Source of the DNA: Oscillospiraceae bacterium
Lineage (GTDB): Bacteria; Bacillota; Clostridia; Oscillospirales; Oscillospiraceae
Length of the DNA stretch: 5,063 nucleotides
Direction of reading: 5' to 3'
Assembly (NCBI GenBank): GCA_020025175.1
Contig: JAHHSM010000108.1
Span: forward strand, 1 to 5,063
The notes beneath the pieces are model-generated. The model did no database searches and was not told the origin of the DNA. It was given only the letters and a program-made list of their open reading frames with translations. A program made the position numbers and the translations under genes. How positions within the stretch are numbered: position 1 is the first letter of the stretch; each line of letters opens with the position of its first letter. This document shows, piece after piece, positions 1 through 4,876 of this stretch.

Positions 1-105
1 ACAGCAAGTACTGATTCCAAATTGCTGCGAGGCTGTATAAATTGTGAACTCACCATCGTATATCTGGTGACCGATGTCCAGTCTTTCTTCTTTCGTGTAT
101 TTCAT
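1..105 (-). CDS. IS3-family transposase OrfA, N-terminal fragment
   Basis: The frame opens with ATG at 105-103 and reads MKYTKEERLDIGHQIYDGEF, followed by TIYTASQQFGISTCC to the window edge (35 residues, no stop). This matches the N-terminal helix-turn-helix of small OrfA transposase subunits of the IS3 type found in clostridia, which commonly start MKYTKEERLDIG...IYDGE and end this segment with a GIS turn before the recognition helix. OrfA binds the element's ends; the catalytic DDE domain is in orfB and would lie further left. A ribosome binding site, AGAGG, lies about 8 nt before the ATG and supports the start. The gene is cut only by the window edge, so truncation is not implied. The family name is from recall of the N-terminus and has not been searched. 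Confidence 0.65.
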   Translation of the reverse strand, partial: MKYTKEERLDIGHQIYDGEFTIYTASQQFGISTCC

Positions 106-210
106 ATGTAAGCCTCTTGTTCACGCTTAGAGCAGAGTTTGTCCACGGGAAATCTTTCTGTATCTATCATACTGCATTCCCGTGTCCAATATCTACCCCC
201 TCTGTGTCCA
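1..210 (-). mobile_element. One end of an IS3-like insertion sequence, cut by the left window edge
   Basis: Read on the minus strand from 210, the sequence begins TGGACACAGAGGGGG and leads, after about 105 bp, into the start of a transposase orfA. IS3-family elements begin with TG, so 210 is the likely outer edge; this boundary is inferred. The GTCCA motif (plus strand) recurs at 141-145, 184-188 and 206-210, and CACGGGAA (144-151) is mirrored by TTCCCGTG (177-184). Repeated and inverted motifs of this kind at an IS end are typical of transposase binding and promoter regions. The opposite end and any target duplication are outside the window, so whether the element is intact cannot be told. 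Confidence 0.5.
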
Positions 211-417
211 GTTTTAGCTTACCACTTCAGGATTTGCTTTCTGCTATTTAAAGATATATACTAATAACATTATAAGTAATAATAATTACCCAAATATCTT
301 TGCGGAGAGAATCCAAGAATTGAATTTCGCATTATTCCAGCTCATAAAGCTATTCATCAATCACCAGTAGAAGCACTCACAGTTTAAAATTATAAAAACA
401 GGTTGTGTGCAGAGTAA
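211..417. other. AT-rich intergenic stretch next to the insertion sequence end
   Basis: I see no reading frame with a ribosome binding site here and no convincing terminator or promoter. The centre (about 245-295) is very AT-rich with many short TA runs. It may be the flank into which the insertion sequence inserted. Confidence 0.4.
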
Positions 418-798
418 TTCGGAAAAAGGTTACGAAGAGGTGCTTCAAACCTAAGAATAATGTTACAGATGGTAGGCCTCAAGGCTGGAAAAATGTTACG
501 AGAGGAGATTGAGCACTCGAATGGGTATCCTCAATGGCAGAATATCCACATATGAGATCAAGAATCTGTGGAGGATTTGAACCTGGATTCAACTGCTCGG
601 ACATTCCGAACAGTTGGGGCAACCTGTAAGGATTGCTTACAATTACAAATTGAATGCTCCGCAGCTCCGATTAAGAAAGGGAAAGTTTATCCCCCAAGTG
701 CAAATTTTGCGCTTGGGGGATGTGGCTTGCGCATAAAAACAAAACCACGGTTATTGTTGAGCAAGCCTGAGAAGAAAACCGGCGGCTGCTGGCTGTAA
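418..798 (+). pseudogene. Doubtful small reading frame interrupted by one TGA
   Basis: One plus-strand frame stays open from 418 to 798 except for a TGA at 553-555. The first part could start at ATG 460 (MLQMVGLKAGKMLREEIEHS...). The second part (from GTG 568, 76 codons) reads MEDLNLDSTARTFRTV, then a CKDC motif at residues 20-23 and further cysteines at 30, 52 and 75. No clear ribosome binding site precedes either start. The protein matches nothing I recognise. A very strong hairpin (689-721) lies inside the second part, which is unusual for ordinary coding DNA. TGA is the normal stop of the ORF at 3828-4172, so recoding to tryptophan is unlikely. It could be a gene broken by one nonsense mutation, or open by chance. 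Confidence 0.2.
689..721. other. Strong 15-bp hairpin
   Basis: ATCCCCCAAGTGCAA (689-703) pairs with TTGCGCTTGGGGGAT (707-721) across a 3-nt loop. All pairs are Watson-Crick except one T-G. Neither strand has a U-run after the stem, so it does not look like an intrinsic terminator. It could be the core of a small structured RNA, a palindromic extragenic repeat or a protein-binding palindrome. The structure is seen directly; its role is unknown. Confidence 0.6.
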
Positions 799-1292
799 AA
801 TACAAGATTTTTTGACGTTATGTAACCCAAAATGCGTATTAAAAAGTTTATATAAATATGTGTTCTCGCAATAAATATGAACTTACGAGGCGAAAAGTAA
901 ATTTTAGGTGAAAATATCTGTGTTTAGTGCAAAACATCAAATGACATAAAATAAACTAAAGTCGGAGAAAAGAACTGCATATAAAAGAGTATTCTTGGAA
1001 AATCTAACATTTTGGCCCTTTTCTTTGGGGATAATTTGGGGATAGTATGCTTTAATTTACTTTCAGTTGTGCAAAATTAGGCAATAAATAAGTTCGGGAA
1101 ATATTATCTAAATGGGGTAATACGCATATATTTTCAGTTATTTTTAGGCCAAAACGGGCGCTCCGAACCCATTGTACTGCCATTTTCAGCATATATGTTT
1201 GCAGGCGCAATTATCGAGCAAAGAGGATATTACATATTGATGATATCAGTTTAATCATGGTTTGCCAAGGAAAATTCATATAAGCAGTCATA
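799..1292. other. About 490 bp of AT-rich DNA with no gene found
   Basis: All frames are broken by frequent stops and no ribosome binding site with an adjacent start stands out. The only repeat noticed is TTTGGGGATA at 1024-1033 and again at 1035-1044. No clear intrinsic terminator follows the stop of the minus-strand NYN gene at 1293, so where that transcript ends is not visible. Confidence 0.45.
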
Positions 1293-2228
1293 TTAAACAC
1301 TACGTTTATATACTCTGTTAATATGATTTCCCTCTGGGACAATGATTCCATCTGCCATCATGGATTGTAAAATGCCTCTGGTTGCACTGGCGGATAAGGA
1401 TAGCAGTTGATCCAGATCTTTTCTGCTAGCCGAACCCTTCTGATCTAAGTACTCCAAAATAGCTTTTTGGTGTGATATGGTCTTATTGCTTCGAAATTTG
1501 ATTTGCTTTTCTGTAATGCACCGATAGCTAAAAGTCAGTCTATCCCATTTAACTTCATATTTCTCTGGAAATGACTCAATTAGCATCTGCAAATTTCGAT
1601 AACCAAAACGCTTGGGCTGAAAGCTTGGGTCAAATTCTTTGATAGCTGTTCCTGCTGAACTGCCTAATGTGTATCCATCCCCACGCAGACACTTGGCATT
1701 GGCTTCCCGCAGTAACCTGTGTATGGTTTCAATGCCATATTCTTCTGGTATTTTTGGTTTTTCCAAACTTGGTGGATGCTCGATTACAGGTCCTTCAGCA
1801 GCACTCTGCAGAACAACAAAAACATCACAGCTGCGCCGAAATGCATCTAGGGCTTTCTCTTCCCCGATGCCTATCACCAATACATCCCTTTCTCTCAAAT
1901 GGATGGCTAGGGGGGTGTAGTCGCTGTCGCTGGAAGCAATTACAAACCCATCATAGTGACCTTGATATAGCAAACTAACTGCGTCAATCACCAAAGCAAT
2001 ATCTGTGGTATTTTTTCCTGAAACATAGTCAAATTGCTGCACCGCCTTAATTGCATGGTGTTTGAGCACCGGTGGCCATTTTTTTAGTGCATCCTTTTGC
2101 CAGTTTCCATAGGCTCTTTTCAGCGTAATACAGCCATACTGGGACGCAGCATCAATTACCTGATCAACTTGGTCTGCACAGATGTTCTCTGCGTCGATCA
2201 GCAACGCTAGTTTCTTTGTCTGTTCCAT
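1293..2228 (-). CDS. NYN-domain (PIN-like) ribonuclease with OST-HTH/LOTUS domain
   Basis: Residues 1-140 form a NYN (LabA/DUF88) domain, a metal-dependent nuclease fold of the PIN superfamily expected to cut RNA in the cytoplasm. The usual acidic centre is present: IDAEN at 11-15 (D12, N15), KNTTDIALVIDA at 72-83 (D76, D82) and SSDSDYTPL at 99-107 (D101, D103). All key residues are intact, so it is probably active. Residues 160-237 match OST-HTH/LOTUS, an RNA-binding winged helix, with the signature FDPSFQPKRFGYRNLQMLI at 199-217. Residues 247-311 look like a second, shorter winged helix. The start ATG has GAGGG upstream at fair spacing. It follows the 423-residue gene by 95 bp on the same strand with no evident promoter between, so co-transcription is likely, perhaps tuned by the hairpin at 2272-2308. 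NYN-LOTUS pairings are widespread in bacteria, but the substrate is generally unknown and cannot be read here. Confidence 0.9.
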   Translation of the reverse strand: MEQTKKLALLIDAENICADQVDQVIDAASQYGCITLKRAYGNWQKDALKKWPPVLKHHAIKAVQQFDYVSGKNTTDIALVIDAVSLLYQGHYDGFVIASSDSDYTPLAIHLRERDVLVIGIGEEKALDAFRRSCDVFVVLQSAAEGPVIEHPPSLEKPKIPEEYGIETIHRLLREANAKCLRGDGYTLGSSAGTAIKEFDPSFQPKRFGYRNLQMLIESFPEKYEVKWDRLTFSYRCITEKQIKFRSNKTISHQKAILEYLDQKGSASRKDLDQLLSLSASATRGILQSMMADGIIVPEGNHINRVYKRSV

Positions 2229-2249
2229 ACGCTATTCCCTCACTGCCAA

Positions 2250-2264
2250 TTGCCTTTCAGGCAA
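2250..2264 (-). promoter_or_regulatory. Small hairpin before the NYN gene start
   Basis: TTGCCT (2250-2255) pairs with AGGCAA (2259-2264) around a 3-nt loop, about 20 nt upstream of the NYN start codon on the minus strand. In the mRNA it sits just upstream of the GAGGG ribosome binding site and directly after the larger hairpin. A role in translation control is possible but unproven. Confidence 0.35.
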
Positions 2265-2271
2265 AACCATG

Positions 2272-2308
2272 CTGCGCAGGGATAGAAATTTATTCTATCC
2301 CTGCGCAG
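2272..2308 (-). promoter_or_regulatory. Perfect 16-bp intergenic hairpin (attenuator, partial terminator or mRNA-stability element)
   Basis: CTGCGCAGGGATAGAA (2272-2287) and its exact complement (2293-2308) flank the 5-nt loop ATTTA. In the minus-strand mRNA the stem starts 15 nt after the stop of the 423-residue gene. The downstream side reads CATGGTTTTGCC: four U residues lie a few bases beyond the stem, which is weak for an intrinsic terminator. There is no recognisable promoter between this stem and the NYN start, so complete termination would silence that gene. Partial termination or protection of the upstream mRNA end fits better. Confidence 0.6.
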
Positions 2309-2323
2309 TTTACATAACTAATT

Positions 2324-3595
2324 TTATTCTATCACATCCTGTATCTCATCCCAGTATAACAGCTCTGATTCCGTAAAGAATATGTCTTCCTTAATTTCTT
2401 CCAATTGCTTCTCCTTTAATACACAGGATTGATACCAAAGACTGCTCTTTTCATCATTTTTATACATATCTTGCATTTCTTCCAGTGCATCCAGTTGTTG
2501 CTTCAAAGCTGCCTCTACGCAGCGTTGTTGCTCCAAGCCCATATGATACGGAAAACGTTCATTCAGATACCAGCAGTAAATGTAGTCCTCAGGCCGTTCC
2601 AACGCACTGCCCTCCAGAAAACAGACAGGATACGCAATACCTTCTTGGGGCGCAACATTTTCTAGGTTCTTCCGATCCGCAGCATTACAGCCGGTGCACG
2701 TACAAATGATGGAGATCATTCGGCGGTTCAGCTCGTCGAGAAGGGCATCGCTCTTGGCGTTCAGCTCCATAAGCAGATCATTTGGCAAATCCTTAGACTG
2801 CTTCATGCACAGCTTTATTTTTTCAATTTCCTCGACCAGTTCCGGCATGCCCAACCACTGGGGTGCCTGATCCATGGCAATCCCCACGGGTAAATGATCA
2901 TAGGCCGCCTTCAGGGCTTTTTTCCTACGCTCATGTGCATCCCCGTTTTTTATGCGATCAAGCTGATCCAACTGCATCTGTTTTTCTTCGCAGCGGAACT
3001 TCTGCAGCTGAAAATGTGGCGTGAATTCCACATCCGCATCTTTCTCGGACATTTCATCCATCTCATCCAGCCAGTCAATCATTTGATATTCCAGCTTTAG
3101 GCGAACCGCATGAATCGTCTCTTCATCCATATCATGGGCAAAACAGTCTTTGACATACCAATACAGAATGTGATCATCCGCAGTGCGCAGACCCAAACTG
3201 GGGTGCACTGTTATCATTTCCCCCGGATCGGTCAGACAGTTTTCCTGAAAGAGCTCCCATAGCAGATTGTCTAAGCGTCGTTTGACAGAGGCAATCAAAA
3301 TTTCGGTCTGTCTGCACCGCTGCTTCCAGACACAGCCAAGCTGAATCCGGGATGCATCGGGCTTTTCCTTCAAAAGCACCCACTGCAAGTGCCACTTCAA
3401 TTCCTGAAGTGCGCTAATTGCACCCTGTGCATCCAGTGTTTTGGGATCTACATAAAATGCGTCAAGCTCCACAGTCTGTCTGGTAAAAGGATCCCAAAAC
3501 TCCCTTTTGTATTGCTTCAGATCCTTGCTAAGCGATGATGTAAAATTGGGATAACGTACCTTTCTGCGATTCTCCTCCGTATTCATCTTCAACAT
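2324..3595 (-). CDS. Unrecognised 423-residue helical protein with two internal repeats
   Basis: I do not recognise the family. The start ATG has a textbook ribosome binding site, GGAGG (plus-strand 3603-3607), 7 nt upstream; a second ATG at codon 4 is less well placed. The protein is hydrophilic, rich in E, K, D, L and M, and mostly predicted helix, with no signal peptide or membrane segment, so cytoplasmic. It contains two diverged copies of one module, about residues 60-217 and 249-405. The clearest match is DHILYWYVKDCFAHDM (141-156) against DYIYCWYLNERFPYHM (337-352), followed by WLDEMDEM (175-182) against ALEEMQDM (370-377) and by EKQMQL against EKQLEE. A CTCTGC cluster (C298, C300, C303) occurs in the second copy only. 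No catalytic motif is visible, suggesting a binding or scaffold role. It is the upstream gene of a probable pair with the NYN-LOTUS gene, and might supply target recognition for that nuclease; that is conjecture. Confidence 0.85.
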   Translation of the reverse strand: MLKMNTEENRRKVRYPNFTSSLSKDLKQYKREFWDPFTRQTVELDAFYVDPKTLDAQGAISALQELKWHLQWVLLKEKPDASRIQLGCVWKQRCRQTEILIASVKRRLDNLLWELFQENCLTDPGEMITVHPSLGLRTADDHILYWYVKDCFAHDMDEETIHAVRLKLEYQMIDWLDEMDEMSEKDADVEFTPHFQLQKFRCEEKQMQLDQLDRIKNGDAHERRKKALKAAYDHLPVGIAMDQAPQWLGMPELVEEIEKIKLCMKQSKDLPNDLLMELNAKSDALLDELNRRMISIICTCTGCNAADRKNLENVAPQEGIAYPVCFLEGSALERPEDYIYCWYLNERFPYHMGLEQQRCVEAALKQQLDALEEMQDMYKNDEKSSLWYQSCVLKEKQLEEIKEDIFFTESELLYWDEIQDVIE

Positions 3596-3703
3596 AAAAC
3601 ATCCTCCCCATGTCTCTTACATTCGTTGCACAGGCATTCCCAAACACCAGTAGTTTATCAAAAAACCTTCATCACGCAATCAGTTATTCGCAGCAATTTA
3701 TCC

Positions 3704-3934
3704 CTTCTTGATTTTTGTATAAAACGTAAAATTACATGCAAAGGGATAAGGTCCAGGGATGCACCTGTTTGTTCAAAAGGTAAAAATGAAGGATTCATTT
3801 CTGCATTTGGGGATCAAATAAGATACTTCAATCCTCACGGTCTTGTTTGGGAACGAATTTCAAAACCTTATTTTGCGTTTGGTCATATCTCCTTTCATCG
3901 ATCATGTGAAATTGACACGGTGCACCCTCTGTGA
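3704..3934 (+). pseudogene. Relic copy A of a short duplicated reading frame
   Basis: The plus frame from 3704 reads LLDFCIKRKITCKGI and later NEGFISAFG, then KPYFAFGHIS, ending in TGA at 3932-3934. The same pattern recurs at 4325-4456. The DNA identity is highest at 3791-3810 against 4355-4374 (18 of 20 bases) and at 3871-3889 against 4432-4450 (15 of 19). Several differences fall in third positions or change to similar residues (F/Y, E/D, A/V, S/T), so the pair descends from a plus-strand coding sequence. The frame extends upstream to a TTG at 3626 but has no ribosome binding site, so it looks like a fragment. The GFI..(F/Y)G pattern recalls an OB-fold/cold-shock domain, but I cannot establish that. 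Its 3' part overlaps the minus-strand ORF at 3828-4172, so at most one of the two is functional there. Confidence 0.35.
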
Positions 3935-4172
3935 GCCATCTCATACCTCTGACCTCATCACAAGTATCCTCGTCAATATTTGCACGTTGTTGGCTCAGGT
4001 ATTGCCACGCAGATTTCTTTTGTGGTAATTTATTGATAATTGCTAGCCGGATCTGCAATTGCCTGCGAAATACCCATTGCCTCGGACCATCGAACAGGCA
4101 CAGCGGATTGCTTAAGATTCGCAAAGCCTTCAATTTTAGACGGATCCACCCAAAAGAAGAAAAGATTCGCAT
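3828..4172 (-). CDS. Hypothetical 114-residue protein
   Basis: I do not recognise the product. The ATG is preceded 7 nt upstream by AAGGAAG (plus-strand 4180-4186), a good ribosome binding site, and an in-frame stop at 4191-4193 fixes the start. The protein is basic in its N-terminal half (RQWVFRRQLQIRLAIINKLP, about residues 31-50) and more acidic after that (NIDEDTCDEVRGMRWLTEGA, about 65-84). Codon choice looks like genuine coding DNA. No signal peptide or membrane segment is evident. It has the same strand as the two larger genes, but 230 bp separate its stop from the next start; a weak AT-rich stem (3784-3800) in that gap could end its transcript. The last third overlaps relic copy A on the other strand, so the C-terminal tail may be a later addition. 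A chance ORF remains possible. Confidence 0.5.
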   Translation of the reverse strand: MRIFSSFGWIRLKLKALRILSNPLCLFDGPRQWVFRRQLQIRLAIINKLPQKKSAWQYLSQQRANIDEDTCDEVRGMRWLTEGAPCQFHMIDERRYDQTQNKVLKFVPKQDRED

Positions 4173-4324
4173 TTTATTACTTCCTTTCCATTATAAAAAT
4201 TTGGCTACGTATAGCTTAGAAAGTACTATAAGATATCATAGAAATATTGTAGCAGATGTTAGATATCTTGCAATGTTAAGGATGTAGTCTTATATGTGTT
4301 CTTAAATTTTTGTGAAAATGGTAA

Positions 4325-4456
4325 ATTGCACTCCTAGGGTCGTATACGAAAGATGGATTCATTTGTGCATATGGTAAAAACGGAATGGATGTTCCTGTTT
4401 CAAAAGTCTCAGGGTCAGTGCAAAAGGATGCTTTTGTTTTTGGCCCTATCACATAG
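4325..4456 (+). pseudogene. Relic copy B of the short duplicated reading frame
   Basis: Between TAA at 4322-4324 and TAG at 4454-4456 the plus frame reads SYTKDGFICAYGKNGMDVPV, then SKVSGSVQKDAFVFGPIT. GFICAYG and KDAFVFGPIT align with GFISAFG and KPYFAFGHIS of copy A at near-equal spacing (30 against 31 residues). Similarity continues upstream in another frame: NFCENGKLHS at about 4304 resembles DFCIKRKITC in copy A, which points to a frameshift and a small deletion in copy B. There is no start codon with a ribosome binding site, so this is a decayed fragment. The minus strand is also open here (4276-4506), but the conservation pattern favours the plus strand. Confidence 0.35.
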
Positions 4457-4492
4457 TTTTGTGATGAAAAATATTCTGCAATTAGCCATCCG

Positions 4493-4521
4493 TTGACAAA
4501 ATGCAATAATGTTATGATAAA
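4493..4521 (+). promoter_or_regulatory. Candidate promoter reading into the CRISPR array
   Basis: A perfect -35 box TTGACA (4493-4498) is followed after 17 bp by GATAAA (4516-4521), a 4-of-6 match to the -10 box. An alternative -10, TATGAT at 4513-4518, is closer to consensus but gives a short 14-bp spacing. Transcription would start near 4528 and cross the AT-rich stretch into the degenerate repeat and the array, in the same direction as the promoters inside the repeats. It would make a long precursor in addition to the individually started crRNAs. Confidence 0.4.
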
Positions 4522-4546
4522 ACTGATTAATTTTAATTAATTTAAC

Positions 4547-4582
4547 TTTTTGGGGTCACTTCATTTCTTGTTGTGCTATAAT
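4547..4582 (+). repeat. Degenerate terminal CRISPR repeat, promoter half conserved
   Basis: Aligned with the intact repeat, the last 19 positions (4564-4582) match at 18 of 19, ending TTTCTTGTTGTGcTATAAT, while the first 17 positions match at only 5. A degenerate repeat usually marks the end of an array far from the leader, where new spacers are not added. The surviving half contains the extended -10 box (TGcTATAAT), so spacer 1 can still be transcribed. The lost half would only serve as the 3' handle of a spacer lying to the left, and none exists. Confidence 0.85.
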
Positions 4583-4619
4583 GCAGAGAAGTAGGGGCGG
4601 TTGATTGAACTGGTTGTAG

Positions 4620-4648
4620 TTCCCTGAAGTTTCTTGTTGTGGTATAAT
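4620..4648 (+). promoter_or_regulatory. Promoter embedded in each CRISPR repeat (first intact copy shown)
   Basis: The last nine bases of the repeat are TGGTATAAT, a perfect extended -10 element (TGnTATAAT, here 4640-4648). TTCCCT at 4620-4625 sits exactly 17 bp upstream as a weak -35 box (3 of 6). Initiation about 7 nt downstream would begin the RNA near spacer position 7, giving a guide of about 24 nt, the length known for type II-C crRNAs. The same element is present in all seven intact repeats and, with one base changed outside TATAAT, in the degenerate one. Confidence 0.75.
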
Positions 4649-4876
4649 TAAGGCAGACGGAGGAAAGAACAATGGCTCGTTGCAGTTCCCTGAAGTTTCT
4701 TGTTGTGGTATAATTCTGCTTCCTGGATAGCAGTCTCATATTTCGTTGTAGTTCCCTGAAGCTTCTTGTTGTGGTATAATCAAGAACGATGTCGGAAGCG
4801 CTAACTCTCTGTTGTAGTTCCCTGAAGTTTCTTGTTGTGGTATAATCAGCAGATACAAGGGACGGTGCATCCATGT

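Noticed and set aside
221..235. CTTCAGG-like fragment as a possible tracrRNA anti-repeat
   Set aside because: Only about seven bases match the repeat complement and no tracrRNA hairpins or terminator follow; I found no better anti-repeat anywhere in the window.
1024..1044. TTTGGGGATA repeated with an 11-bp period, possibly an integrase C-terminus or attachment site remnant
   Set aside because: Two copies of a 10-mer are weak evidence, the local frames are full of stops and no matching copy exists elsewhere in the window.
1639..1978. Two plus-strand ORFs of about 100 codons inside the NYN gene
   Set aside because: They lie antisense to a gene with clear NYN and OST-HTH motifs and have no protein-like features.
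2429..3100. Several plus-strand ORFs, and one minus-strand ORF at 3174-3395, within the 423-residue gene
   Set aside because: They are shadow frames of a gene with a strong ribosome binding site and an internal protein repeat.
4190..4195. TATAAT on the minus strand just before the 114-residue ORF
   Set aside because: No acceptable -35 box lies 16-18 bp upstream, and the implied start would fall inside the ribosome binding site.
4276..4506. A 76-codon minus-strand ORF over relic copy B
   Set aside because: No good ribosome binding site, and substitutions between the two relic copies are conservative in the plus frame, while copy A has several stops in the matching minus frame.
4542..4874. 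A 110-codon minus-strand ORF with repeated YTTTRNFRELQ motifs
   Set aside because: It is the translation of CRISPR repeats in one frame; the 66-bp period is a multiple of three, which keeps the frame open by chance.
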